64,000 nucleotides of DNA, taken from Acidobacteriota bacterium. Lineage in GTDB: Bacteria > Acidobacteriota > Terriglobia > Bryobacterales > Bryobacteraceae. The stretch spans positions 1 to 64,000 of the forward strand of contig JAFDVZ010000014.1 of assembly GCA_018268715.1 (NCBI GenBank), written 5' to 3'. Positions 10,659 through 20,000 of this stretch are shown piece by piece. Position 1 is the stretch's first letter. The number at the start of each line of letters is the position of its first letter. The position numbers were made by a program, and so were the translations under genes. The notes below the pieces were generated by a model. That model was not told the origin of the DNA and made no database searches. It saw nothing but the letters and a program-made list of their open reading frames with translations.

Positions 10659-11138
10659 ATGGAAATCAGGACGATAGAAGGCAGTTTGAACGCCCAGGGG
10701 CTGAAGTTCGCCATCGTTGTGGGGCGGTTCAATAGCGTTGTGACCGACCGTTTGCTGGCCGGCGCGATCGATGCGCTCGCGCGTAGCGGATGCGATCCGG
10801 CGGCGATCGAGGTGGTGCGCGTTCCGGGCTCGTGGGAGATCCCGATCGTCCTTCAGACGCTGGCCGAGGCTCGCCGGCACGACGCCATCATCGCACTGAG
10901 CGCCGTGATTCGCGGCGATACGCCGCACTTCGATTATGTGGCGGGGCAGGCTGCTTCGGGCGTCGCGCAGGTATCGCTTGCGAGCGGCGTCCCCATCGCG
11001 TTCGGCATCCTCACCACCAACACCGTCGAGCAGGCCATGGATCGGGCGGGTCTTAAGAGCGGCAACAAGGGGTCCGACGCCGCCATGACCGCCATCGAGA
11101 TGGCGAACCTGCTGAAGACGCTTCGAGCCGGCCGGTAG
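10659..11138 (+). CDS. ribH: 6,7-dimethyl-8-ribityllumazine synthase (riboflavin pathway)
   Basis: 159 residues, the normal length. It condenses 5-amino-6-ribitylamino-uracil with dihydroxybutanone phosphate. Diagnostic pieces: '[20 protein letters not shown]' near the N-terminus (substrate-binding Phe/Asn), '[12 protein letters not shown]', '[17 protein letters not shown]' with the catalytic His of the 'PHFDYV' motif, and '[20 protein letters not shown]'. An 'AAAGGA' Shine-Dalgarno-like site precedes the ATG. nusB starts 4 bp after its stop, the ribH-nusB order seen in many bacteria. ribA lies 31 kb away at 42579, so riboflavin genes are dispersed. Confidence 0.97.
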   Translation: MEIRTIEGSLNAQGLKFAIVVGRFNSVVTDRLLAGAIDALARSGCDPAAIEVVRVPGSWEIPIVLQTLAEARRHDAIIALSAVIRGDTPHFDYVAGQAASGVAQVSLASGVPIAFGILTTNTVEQAMDRAGLKSGNKGSDAAMTAIEMANLLKTLRAGR

Positions 11139-11142
11139 GGCT

Positions 11143-11577
11143 ATGCCGGCACGTCATACCTCGCGACAGCGTGCGCTGCAGATCCTGTATCAATGGGACA
11201 TGCGCGGCGAGTCCGTGGATACGGCCATCGATGCGTTTTACGAGACGCTGTTCGATAACTCGGATCCCGGCGAGACGCCCGAGCCGAGGCTGCCGCGGGA
11301 CGCCTTCATGGAGGCGCTGGTGCGCGGGACCGCGGCGGAGGTGGCCTCGATCGACCGCCGCATTGTGGAGAAGTCGGCCAACTGGCGGATTGAGCGCATG
11401 CCGGTGGTGGATCGCAATGTGTTGCGGCTGGCGATTCATGAGATGACCAGCGCGGGCGCGCCGCCGGCGGTGGTGATCGACGAAGCGCTCGAGTTGGCGC
11501 GGCAGTTTTCGGGCGAAGAGTCGGTGTCGTTCATCAACGGCGTGTTGGACGCGGTGCGGCGGGATTTGACGGCGTAG
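11143..11577 (+). CDS. nusB: Transcription antitermination factor NusB
   Basis: 144 residues, the usual NusB length, all-helical. It begins 'RHTSRQRALQILYQWDM', the classic NusB first helix, and ends with 'APPAVVIDEALELARQFS' and 'FINGVLDAVRRDL', the conserved C-terminal block. With NusE (S10) it binds boxA of rRNA leaders in the antitermination complex. It is 4 bp downstream of ribH, so the two are co-transcribed. No clear terminator is seen in the 230 bp after the stop, which otherwise contains nothing I recognise before the Rhs relic. Confidence 0.95.
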   Translation: MPARHTSRQRALQILYQWDMRGESVDTAIDAFYETLFDNSDPGETPEPRLPRDAFMEALVRGTAAEVASIDRRIVEKSANWRIERMPVVDRNVLRLAIHEMTSAGAPPAVVIDEALELARQFSGEESVSFINGVLDAVRRDLTA

Positions 11578-11808
11578 GGTAGGCCGGCTGGATGCGGCTC
11601 AGGCGATTGAGGTGGTTGGGCCGTCTCTTCTTGGGATGACGTGAAGGATCGCCCCGAAGTCCGTTCGGATCCGACGCAGCGGCGTCTGGGCTGACCATCT
11701 GTAGGCGTCCCATCGCGTGGCGATATGCTAGCCGGCGACGCTGCTGGCGAATCTCCGCCAACGCGTGTTCTCGCCGAGGGCGTGCCCGGGGAGAGTGGGT
11801 ATATGGGA

Positions 11809-11940
11809 TTACTCGTGTTGTCTACGATCTCGTCGCCAACTGCCGGGAGCCCTCGCGCCGCCACTTGCGTGATACGGATCCGGCGACATGAGCCGCCCGT
11901 ATGCGCTCGAGTAATATCGATTGACGGCATAATCTAGGCC
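11809..11940 (-). pseudogene. Rhs core tail relic A
   Basis: The minus strand reads 'GLDYAVNRYYSSAYGRLMSP' followed by 'DPYHASGGARAPGSW', the hallmark end of the Rhs/YD-repeat core before the variable toxin domain. Homology to the other two copies starts abruptly at GGCCTAGATTATGCC (11940). After 'PGSW' the expected 'NRYAYV' is lost by a frameshift and the frame stops at 11809. The flanking 11578-11808 holds no gene. There is no Rhs body upstream, so this is a fragment and not a functional gene. Confidence 0.7.
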
Positions 11941-11978
11941 TGCCTTCCGTCGCCAAGCAATCCTGCGGACTCGTAGAC

Positions 11979-12773
11979 TCAGCGCGGCCTCTTCCAACCA
12001 GCGGGTCCTCTTCGGAGCGATGCGCCTCCAGAGAAGATCGCCGGATCGTAATCAACGTCAATTTGGTACGACACTGAATACCTGACGGTAGGCAGACCTG
12101 ATCGACGCTGCGTGACAACAGTCGGGAGTCGCAGCCCATCTGCGTCCGAATATTCGCCGAGTCTGAACTCATCGACGTGCACTCCGTGCGCCGTTGATCT
12201 TCTAATGAACAGTCGCTCTGCGAGGTACGTCCGGCAGTCAAACCAGTACTCAAGGTGGCGACCATTCAAATCTCCGAACACCCTCAACGACGTTCGGTCA
12301 AGACCACCTCGCATCGAGATAGACGACAGGCGTGGCTTCTGCCAACGAGTCTCCAGCAACAACCAAAGGACTGGCTTAAACAATTCGAAGCGGTCGTCGT
12401 CAGTCGGCGTCAATCGACTGTTCGAATAGTCCTCGGAGTCTAGTGCGTAGTTGTTGCGAAGATCGACGACCCTCAACTCAGGCCCAAACCTGTACGGTCG
12501 CTCATCACTGTAGAACCAAGCGCGATCCGGAAGAGCAAGAAGAGTCTCGAAACGCGCTCTGTGATTCCTCGTCCACAGGGGACCGAAAGTGAACGAACTA
12601 GAGATGAGAATGTTCTCCATCCGGAGAACACGCCCTCGTCCTCCCTTCGCAGAAATGGCCCTCTCCCATACCGATTCCGCCTCTAAGACAGCGTCCTGCG
12701 ATGGGCAACTTCCGGATCTGGCGGTGGCCAGGAAGAACGACAGAAACACCGGAAACCAATGCATTGATGTCAT
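11979..12773 (-). CDS. Secreted hypothetical protein, immunity-like partner of the Rhs C-terminal domain
   Basis: 264 residues from ATG 12773. The start overlaps the stop of the Rhs-tail gene as ATGA (12770-12773), which implies translational coupling. It begins with a signal peptide (MTSMHWFPVFLSFFLATARS); the mature part opens 'AVLEAESVWERAISAKGGRG'. Its late beta-rich segments 'LEYWFDCRTYLAERLFI' and 'DGLRLPTVVTQRRSGLP', then 'YQIDVDYDPAIF', resemble LolA/outer-membrane-lipoprotein-sorting-like proteins. Position directly after an Rhs toxin tail is where immunity genes sit, but an exported immunity protein would imply a toxin acting in the envelope. Local GC is visibly lower than in flanking genes. 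Function as immunity protein is inferred only from position. Confidence 0.6.
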   Translation of the reverse strand: MTSMHWFPVFLSFFLATARSGSCPSQDAVLEAESVWERAISAKGGRGRVLRMENILISSSFTFGPLWTRNHRARFETLLALPDRAWFYSDERPYRFGPELRVVDLRNNYALDSEDYSNSRLTPTDDDRFELFKPVLWLLLETRWQKPRLSSISMRGGLDRTSLRVFGDLNGRHLEYWFDCRTYLAERLFIRRSTAHGVHVDEFRLGEYSDADGLRLPTVVTQRRSGLPTVRYSVSYQIDVDYDPAIFSGGASLRRGPAGWKRPR

Positions 12774-13534
12774 GGCCTTGGCCAGTTCTCCCAATCCTTT
12801 TTCCACCAGGGAAAAACCTCCAGAACTGTGTGAAGTAACCAGCCAGCAGGAGTGTAGGGATTGAAGCGATCGATGTCCGCCCACACTGTCCCTCCGGGGC
12901 CAATCGTGATCTGAAGGCTGAAGGGCAAGCCGGAATCAGTCCATGAGCGGTAATCGAGGTTCGGAAATCCCACATCTCCAACGTGCAGCAGACCCAAAAA
13001 GCCGCTGGTGAAATTGGGATTCGACGACAAGAACTGAACTGCTGCCGTCAGGTCGTAGAATCGAACTTCGAACCCGAACGTTTGGCCGTCCTTTGCGACA
13101 AACACTAGGCTCGCCGGGTCGATGAACTCCATCACCCCCAGGCCTGTTAGATACGCCTTAACGGCCTCCTCATAGGTCGTCCCCGTCGGCGTCGAAATGA
13201 CGATATTGGACGCAACATTGTAGCTGTTGCGGGTCATCCACTGCCACCAAGCGACATACTGCTCAGGCGTCAAAGCGGCACCCGACGCCAACGCCTGAGA
13301 GACCGCGCTACACCCGACATTGATACCATTCAGATAACAGTCTCCAAGGGTATCGTGTTGACTGCGGCATGCTTCGTCGTTGTAGACGTCGGATTCACAG
13401 GCGCTCGCCATCAGGCCCGAGGGATCATTTAAGTTCGTAGGGTCCGCGGCTGAGTAAACGTAGCGGTTCCACGACCCGGGATTGCCGATCTCCGAACTCG
13501 CCCGATACGGATCCGGCGTCATAAACCGCCCCAA
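12770..13534 (-). CDS. Rhs tail B: end of Rhs core plus variable C-terminal domain (5'-truncated)
   Basis: The frame opens at a TTG in 'LGRFMTPDPYRASSEIGNPG' and continues 'SWNRYVYSAADPTNLNDPSG', the canonical Rhs core end. About 210 residues of unrelated sequence follow, beginning with several cysteines ('SACESDVYNDEACRSQHD') and ending 'ADIDRFNPYTPAGWLLHTVL' then 'WWKKDWENWPRP'. The upstream bases 13535-13572 still encode 'GLDYAVNRYYS', but one base is missing relative to copy A, putting it out of frame, and there is no Rhs body. It is therefore either a relic or an orphan C-terminal cassette. The stop overlaps the start of the secreted gene that follows. I recognise no catalytic motif in the variable domain. 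Confidence 0.6.
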   Translation of the reverse strand: MGRFMTPDPYRASSEIGNPGSWNRYVYSAADPTNLNDPSGLMASACESDVYNDEACRSQHDTLGDCYLNGINVGCSAVSQALASGAALTPEQYVAWWQWMTRNSYNVASNIVISTPTGTTYEEAVKAYLTGLGVMEFIDPASLVFVAKDGQTFGFEVRFYDLTAAVQFLSSNPNFTSGFLGLLHVGDVGFPNLDYRSWTDSGLPFSLQITIGPGGTVWADIDRFNPYTPAGWLLHTVLEVFPWWKKDWENWPRP

Positions 13535-13599
13535 CGCACCGAGTAATACCGATTGACGGCATAATCTAGGCCGATTAGGCGGATCTCCACCGACATACG

Positions 13600-13727
13600 C
13601 TTAACCATTGCAACATCCTGGGACGAAGGATTGTTGACCGACTCCGTCGTAGCCCGATACAGATCCCTGCTCACGAGCCCTCCCCAACACACTCAGGGTA
13701 GTGCCGGTTCACCGCATCAACTAGGCC
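13600..13727 (-). pseudogene. Rhs core tail relic C
   Basis: The minus strand from GGCCTAGTTGATGCGG (13727) encodes 'AVNRHYPECV', then after a shift 'DLYRATTESVNNPSS', a decayed version of the Rhs motif 'AVNRYYS...PDPYRAS...NPxSW'. The 'TAG' at its very beginning is also the stop codon of the aminotransferase gene (13721-13723). Relic B begins just downstream in the same orientation, so the copies are tandem. It is not translatable as a unit. Confidence 0.6.
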
Positions 13728-14860
13728 ATCACTTTCAGCAGAGCCTTCTGGAATTTCGCCATCTCCTCGCGCGTGCCCACGGTGATGCGGACGTGAGTCG
13801 GCCAGGCGGGCCATACCCGGCCTACCCAGATGTTTTCGCGCTGCATGGCGTCGACGAACTCGTGGCCGGGCCGGCGGACGTCCAGCATGAACTTGTTGCT
13901 GACGCTCGGCACATACTTGAAGTTGTGCTTGTCGAGGAAGGCGAAGGTCTCCGAGCGAATGTCCGCGTTGATCTTGCGCCGCTCGGGGACTAGCGTCGCG
14001 ACTCGCAGGCTCGCGGCGGCCGCCACCAGTCCAGTGGAGGGCAACGCGCCGGAACTGAATCCCGCCAGACGGGCCAGCAGGTCGGGACGAGCCATCGCCG
14101 CGCCGGCGCGGATGCCCGCCATGCCGTAGAGCTTCGAGAACGTCCGCAGCACGATCAGATCCTTGTCCCTGGCCACCAGGTCCGTGCATGCCGGCGCGCC
14201 CGCGAAGTGCAGATAGGCCTCATCCAGCAGCACCACGGATCCGGCCGGCTTGTTGGCCAGCAGCCATTCGATGTCGGCCTTCGGCGTCAGCGTGCCGCTC
14301 GGGTTGTTGGGGCTGCAGAGATAGAACAGGCCGGCGTCGGGGGCGGCTTTCACCATCGCGCGGACGTCGGCGGCGTAGGCGCCAGTGAGCGCCGTCTTGA
14401 CCACCTTCGCGCCGATGAACTTCGCCACCATCTCCGCCACTTCGTAGGTCGGATCGGCGATCACCACGCTGCGCTTGGGCGAGGCGAAGGCGATCACGGA
14501 GGTGTGCAGGGCGAGTCCCGAGCCGGGGAAGCAGGAGACGTAGTTCGGCTTCAAACCTTCCGAGTCGGCCAGGGCGCGGCGCAGCACGTCCTCTTCCTCG
14601 AACATGTAGCGGCCGCCGTTGCGGGCCGCGGCGAAGAGCACGTTCAACGCTTCGGGACACGGTCCCAGCGGGTTCTCGTTGGAGTTGATCCGCACGGCGT
14701 CGGCGGGGATGCCTCCGTGCGGGCGCGACATCTGCGCGAGCGCGAATTCGTGGGTGAACGGAAGCGCGGCGCCGGCCGATAGCAGCGTCGCCAGGCGTCC
14801 GAAACCACGGCGGGTGAAGCCGCGGGTGAGTAAGTCGTTCTCCAGTTGTTTCGAAATCAC
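13721..14860 (-). CDS. HisC-like PLP-dependent aminotransferase with twin-arginine signal
   Basis: 379 residues. Residues 15-43 form a Tat-type signal: 'TRRGF' (16-20) followed by a hydrophobic 'LATLLSAGAALPF' and 'ALA' cleavage-like end. The rest is a class II (HisC family) aminotransferase: 'INSNENPLGPCPEAL', 'SPNNPSGTLT', 'VVLLDEAYLHF' with the PLP-binding Asp, and the Schiff-base lysine in 'RTFSKLYGMAGIRAG'. HisC enzymes are normally cytoplasmic and make histidinol phosphate; a Tat signal implies a folded holoenzyme exported to the periplasm with another substrate. It is the last gene of a likely operon with the LolA-like and antiporter genes (33 bp gap). Its TAG stop lies in the Rhs relic repeat. 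Confidence 0.85.
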   Translation of the reverse strand: MISKQLENDLLTRGFTRRGFGRLATLLSAGAALPFTHEFALAQMSRPHGGIPADAVRINSNENPLGPCPEALNVLFAAARNGGRYMFEEEDVLRRALADSEGLKPNYVSCFPGSGLALHTSVIAFASPKRSVVIADPTYEVAEMVAKFIGAKVVKTALTGAYAADVRAMVKAAPDAGLFYLCSPNNPSGTLTPKADIEWLLANKPAGSVVLLDEAYLHFAGAPACTDLVARDKDLIVLRTFSKLYGMAGIRAGAAMARPDLLARLAGFSSGALPSTGLVAAAASLRVATLVPERRKINADIRSETFAFLDKHNFKYVPSVSNKFMLDVRRPGHEFVDAMQRENIWVGRVWPAWPTHVRITVGTREEMAKFQKALLKVMA

Positions 14861-14893
14861 GGTGGATGGGCCCCCTTATCGATCCAGTGTAGT

Positions 14894-15727
14894 TCAGGGG
14901 ATCGCCTGGGTGGCCACCACCTTCGAGTCGGCCTGGAACTTCCTGTAATCCGAGTAGGTGATTTCGACCGTTGTGCGCAGCTTCTTGAAGACCGCCAGCC
15001 GACCGTCGAGCGCTAGGTTCACCCGCGAGGGCAGCCAGACTTCGCCGTTCACCCGGCGCTTCTCGGCGTGGATCCACGATCCCTTCGACACCTTCGCGAG
15101 CACCAGGCCGATCGAGATGTCGCCGGTGACTTCGCTTTCGATCCTGATCCACTCGTAGGCTTCCTTGTCGATCCACAGGCGGCCGCGGAGTTTCGTGAGG
15201 ATGCGGCTGGAGGCATCCCTGGGCTTGTAGCCGGGCCTGGGGACGCCCTCGATGATCCACGCCGGACGGCCCGCGGGGGCTTCCTCGCCCACCAGTCGGA
15301 AGTCGAAGGCGTCCAGGATCTCGCCGACGAACTTGCGGCTTTCGGCGCGGCGCTTCTCGAAGTTGCGATGCTCCTTGCTGGCGGCGTCCTCCTGCTCGCG
15401 TTTGCGGGCGGCGATCTCCTTGTCTTCACGCTCCTGCTCCTTGCGGCGGTCCGCGTCGGAGAGAGGCTTGCCGTCCTTTTCGACGAGGCGGCTGAAGGGA
15501 CGGCCGTAGAGGATCACCACTTCATGGGTGCGCGACTTGGTGGATGTGACGGCGCCCTTGGCGTCGGTTTCGCGAGTGATCTGCTGTTGGCGGTAGGTGT
15601 AATCGCGGGCGCGCTGGAAGTCGAGGTTGTCGCGGTCGAGCGCCTTGCGGACGATGTCCCGCGCCGCGTCGTCCGCCGCCGCGGGGAGGGCGAGCAGGAA
15701 CGCGCAGATCAGGATCGCCGGCTTCAT
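14894..15727 (-). CDS. Secreted LolA-like hypothetical protein
   Basis: 277 residues with a signal peptide (MKPAILICAFLLALPAAA). The central 80-130 region is highly charged and helical ('DADRRKEQEREDKEIAARKR', 'ASKEHRNFEKRRAESRKF'), probably coiled coil. The C-terminal half 'DFRLVGEEAPAGRPAWIIEG', 'GRLWIDKEAYEWIRIESEV' and 'NGEVWLPSRVNLALDGR' fits the half-barrel of LolA-like/outer-membrane-lipoprotein-sorting-like proteins that are numerous in acidobacteria. Its ATG overlaps the stop of the antiporter gene (ATGA at 15724-15727). It probably binds a hydrophobic ligand in the periplasm; this is inference from fold similarity. Confidence 0.7.
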   Translation of the reverse strand: MKPAILICAFLLALPAAADDAARDIVRKALDRDNLDFQRARDYTYRQQQITRETDAKGAVTSTKSRTHEVVILYGRPFSRLVEKDGKPLSDADRRKEQEREDKEIAARKREQEDAASKEHRNFEKRRAESRKFVGEILDAFDFRLVGEEAPAGRPAWIIEGVPRPGYKPRDASSRILTKLRGRLWIDKEAYEWIRIESEVTGDISIGLVLAKVSKGSWIHAEKRRVNGEVWLPSRVNLALDGRLAVFKKLRTTVEITYSDYRKFQADSKVVATQAIP

Positions 15728-16935
15728 CCGAGTCTGAATCCTTCGACGGCGCCGGCGGGCCGTACGTTGCGATAACTCAGGGCGAGCAGGGGCGGCGCGA
15801 TCAGCGTGGTGGCCACGGCCATGAACACCACCACTCCGTAAACGCCCGCGGGGATCACTCCCAGGCCCATGCCGATCTGCGCCACCACCATGCCGACCTC
15901 ACCTCTCGGGACCATGCCGGCGCCCACGCGCAGCGCGTTCGCCCGTCCCATCGATAAGGCGCCGAGCCCGCACCCGATCAGCTTCGACGCCACGGCGGCC
16001 ACAACGATGAGCGCGGCGAGGCCGAGCGTGGAGGCTTCGCGGAACGGTCCCAGATCCATGTGCATGCCGATGCCCACCAGGAAGAACGGCAGCAGGAGTT
16101 CGGATACGCCTTGCACCAGGTCGTGGACGCGTTCGGTGGTGGATTCGGCCAGGGCCATGCCGGCCAGGAACGCGCCGATGATGGCGGCGACGCCGACATA
16201 GATGGCGAGCAACGCCAGTCCGAACAACAGCAGCAGGGCGATGTTGAACTGCGTTTCGCCGGCCTGTAGCCGGGCTTCCACAGTGGGAACGATTCGCCGC
16301 ATGGCGGGGGTGCCGAATCGCGCCACCACCCAGGTGAACGCCAGGGCCGCCACCGCCGTGGTGGCGAGCTTCGCCAGATTCACCTGTCCTTCGGCGAGGC
16401 TGCTTACGACGGCCAGCACGATCAGGCCGAGCACGTCGTCAATGACCGCGGCGGCGATGATGATGCGGCTGGCCGGATGCTGCATGAGACCCTTCGCCGA
16501 TAGCACCTGGGCCGTGATGCCGACGCTGGTGGCCACCATGGCGGCTCCCACGAACACCGATTCGATGAGTCCGGTGTGGAAGGCGAGCATGATGCCCGCG
16601 CCGGCGATGAACGGGACCATCACGCCGAGCATGGCGACGAGTAGGGCGACGCCGCCCACCTTCATCAGTTCCGAGGACTTCACCTCCAGCCCGACACGGA
16701 ATAACAGGAACATGACGCCCAGCTCGGAGAGGGCCGTCAGCACCGCGTTGGGCGCGATCCAGCCGAGCACGGGAGGTCCGATGAGAACGCCCGCGATGAT
16801 CTCGCCGACGATGGCGGGTTGTTTCAGGCGTTCGAAGACTTCGCCGAGCAACTTCGCCGATCCGAAGACCAGCAGCATGGAGAGCGTGAAGCCCGCCGTG
16901 TCAGCCGATGCCGAAAACCAGAACGCCGGCGCCAT
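15724..16935 (-). CDS. CPA2-family cation/proton antiporter (KefB/NapA-like membrane domain)
   Basis: 403 residues from ATG 16935; a TTG six codons upstream is the alternative, and neither has a clear ribosome site. About 11-13 membrane segments. Family signatures: 'KQPAIVGEIIAGVLIGPPVL' in the first helices, 'VMFLLFRVGLEVKSSEL', 'ITAQVLSAKGLM', and 'AAAVIDDVLGLIVLAVV', whose Asp pair/Asp is the cation site of CPA2 exchangers; also 'VPRGEVGMVVAQIGMGLGV' near the C-terminus. No C-terminal TrkA-N domain is present. It exchanges Na+ or K+ for H+ across the inner membrane. The stop overlaps the start of the LolA-like gene. Confidence 0.9.
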   Translation of the reverse strand: MAPAFWFSASADTAGFTLSMLLVFGSAKLLGEVFERLKQPAIVGEIIAGVLIGPPVLGWIAPNAVLTALSELGVMFLLFRVGLEVKSSELMKVGGVALLVAMLGVMVPFIAGAGIMLAFHTGLIESVFVGAAMVATSVGITAQVLSAKGLMQHPASRIIIAAAVIDDVLGLIVLAVVSSLAEGQVNLAKLATTAVAALAFTWVVARFGTPAMRRIVPTVEARLQAGETQFNIALLLLFGLALLAIYVGVAAIIGAFLAGMALAESTTERVHDLVQGVSELLLPFFLVGIGMHMDLGPFREASTLGLAALIVVAAVASKLIGCGLGALSMGRANALRVGAGMVPRGEVGMVVAQIGMGLGVIPAGVYGVVVFMAVATTLIAPPLLALSYRNVRPAGAVEGFRLG

Positions 16936-17068
16936 ATGCGACCAGGATCGCAAATTGCGCTGGAGGCGGGCGCCGGGCGGTCCCGTCTTGGCCGAATTAG
17001 GGCGTCGATTGACCGGAAGTCAGCGAATCCGACAGTCGCTTGGTCTCGTATTCGCGCCCCTTTGCAGG

Positions 17069-20000
17069 TCACCGCAAGCCGGCCAGCCGCAACGCTTCCG
17101 CGGTGCGGACGCCGCGGTTGTACTCGGCCTGCAACAGATCCGCCTCGGCCGACGCCAGCGCGCCTTCGGCTTCCGCCACCGCCGACGGATTCGTCGTGCC
17201 GGCAACGGCTTCGTCCGCGGCTACTCGGCGCGCTTCGGAGCGGGCGGCCACCAGGTCGCGGGCCGCGGCTGTCGTTGACTCGGAGCGCCGCACTTTGCGG
17301 ATGCTCTTGTCGAGGTCCACTTGCACGCGGCGCTTCACGCGGTCCAGGTTCTGTTCCGCTTCGGCCAACTGCGTTTCACGCTCCTGCACGTGGGCCCGGC
17401 GTTTGCCGAATTCGAATAGCGTCCACTTCATCTGCAGGCCCACCGCCGCGTTGTTTTCGGCTAGCAGCGGCACGCCGTTCTGATAGACGTACTGGACGAA
17501 TGCCCCGACTTCCGGGATGTATTCGGCGCGCGCCGCCTTTACTCCCGCGCGCGCCCGCTCGACTTGCAGTTCGGCGGCTCGTACTTCGGGGCTCTGCTTC
17601 ACTACGCGTTCCGCCAGACCCTCGGGCAGGGGAGCGGCGTCCGGTGGCGGCGCCAGGTCGATGACCGTGTCGAGCGGGAGCCCGACCAGGTCGTTGAGTT
17701 CGATGCGCAGGTCCGCGATGCCATCCTCGAGCTGCCCCAGTCCGTCGCGCGCCTGCGCTAATCGCGCTTTCCCTTCGGCGGCCTTCAGTTCGAGCGCGGC
17801 GCCTGATTCGACGGCGTTGCGCGCTTCGTCCAAACGCAGTTCGCCCGCCTTGATTTGCAGGCGGACCGCCTGGGCGCGGCGTTCTGTCGCGAGGATGCCG
17901 TAGTAGAGCTCCTTCACCTTCTCCGCCACCTTGTCGCGAGCGCCTTGCGCATCCTCGAGCGCGCCCGCCGCTTCGGCCCTGGCGGCGTCCACGCCGGCGC
18001 GGATTTTGAACATCTGCGTCAGCGGTTGCGCCACCGTGGTCTGGCTGAGGGCGAAGTTCTGGTTGCCTAATTGGATCGGGATGTCCTTGGCCGGCACCGG
18101 CCCGGTGGCCGAATACACGCCCATGGCGCCCATCGGGATCACCAGTTCCTGGAGGCTTCCCAGATGAACTACGTTGGTCTCGTTTGAGACCGACGGCAGG
18201 TACAGCGACTTTGCGCCCTTGACGCGATATCCGGCCTCTTTTGCTTTCAGGTCGGCCAGTTTCAGCGTGATGTTCTGCTTCATGGCGAGCGAAACGGCTT
18301 CGTCAAGCGTCAGCTTGCGCGACTCGGCTGAACACGTTCCGGCCGCTACCATCAGGGCGAGCACCGCGGCGAGCGCCGGCTTCGACGGACGACTGCCGCC
18401 GTGCGCCATCACGTACAGGATCGGGATCAGCACCAGCGTGAAGAACATCGAGCCGATCAGCCCGAAGGCGATCGCGCTTGCGAGCGGCGACCACAGGCTC
18501 GAGCCCGACACGATCATCGGCGTTACGCCGACCGCCGCCGCCATCGTCGTCAGGAAGATCGGCCGCAGCCGCCGTTCGCCGGCCTCCACCGCGGCTTGCT
18601 CCAGCGGGACGCCTTCGGCCGCGCGCTCGCGGATGTAGTCCACCAGGATGATCGCGTTCCTCACCACTACGCCGCCCAGGCTCACGATGCCCATGAAGGC
18701 CGTGAAGCCGAAGGTGTTCCGCGTCACCAGGAGTCCGAACGCCGCGCCCGGCAGCGCCAGCGGAATCGACGCCATGATGATGACCGGGTCGATGGCGGAG
18801 CGGAACTCGAACAGCAGGATCAGGTAGATCGCGGCCAGGCTGATGGCCAGCGCGCGGGTCATCTCGCCGGAGGTCTCCTTCTGGTTCTGATCCTCGCCGC
18901 CGTAGGCGATGCGGTAGCTTTCGGGCAGGCCGATCGCGCGGATGGCGGGATCGGCGGCCTTCAACAGGTCGCTCGCGTAATAGCCGTGCGCCGGAAACGC
19001 GCGCACGGTGAGCGTCCGCACGCCGTTGCGACGCACGATGCGGCCCTGCTCCCATTCGGGACGGAAGTCGGCCACCGCGCGTAGGGGAACCTTGGCGCCG
19101 GTCACCTGCGAGATGACGTAGGCGTCGCCGATGCTGTCGAAACTGGCGCGGTTCCGCGGGTCCAGACGGAGCGCGACGTCGACGTCACGGTCGCCTTCCC
19201 AGAAGGTGGTGACCGGAGCGCCTTCGAAGCCGCCCGCCAGTTGCGTGGCGATGTTGGCGTTGGTGAGTCCCAGCCGATTGGCTACCTCTTCCCGGACGTT
19301 CACCTTCATGCGATAGGAATCCTCGCGCCAATCGGTGTGGATGTAGGTGGCGCCGGCCATCCGGCGGAAAACGTCTTCCACCTTCGCGCCCAGGGTTCGC
19401 AGCGTGGCGGCGTCGTCGCCCGAGATGCGGATTTCAACGGGCGCCTCCATCACCTGGCCCTGCTGGAGCTCCTTCACCTGCACCTTCGCCTCGGGTGCGA
19501 CGCCGGGCAACCGCTCCCGCAGGCGCTCCACCAGTTCGGGCGTGATGTCGGCATCCTTTGTGTTCACCAGGATCTGGCCGTAGTTGGCCGCCGGCAACTG
19601 CGGGTTCACGTTGTAGTAGAACCGCGGGGCGCTGCCGCCGAGAAAGGACGCCCACTGGGTGACGCCGCGCTCGCCATGGAGGACCGCCTCGATGCGGCGC
19701 ACGGCGGCGTCGGCAGCCTCCACCTTCGACCCTTCGGCGAGCCACACGTCGATGACGAACTGGTTGCGCTCGGCCAGCGGGAAGAACTGCCCCGGCACGA
19801 GCTTAATCATCGCGACGCCGCAGCCGAAGGCGACCACTCCGGCCAATGCGACGGTCTTCTTCCAACGCATGGCGCGCACGATGGACGCGTTGTAGGCGTC
19901 CTGCATGAGGTCGAGCGGCGACCGGCGCCGGGGGGCCGCCGCCTCGCCATGGGGGCGGATGCCCTTGCGGATGAACATGCGTCCCAACAGCGGCGTCACC

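Noticed and set aside
10586-10732. N-terminal extension of lepA
   Set aside because: Would run into ribH on the other strand; LepA starts conventionally at MDPAFIRN.
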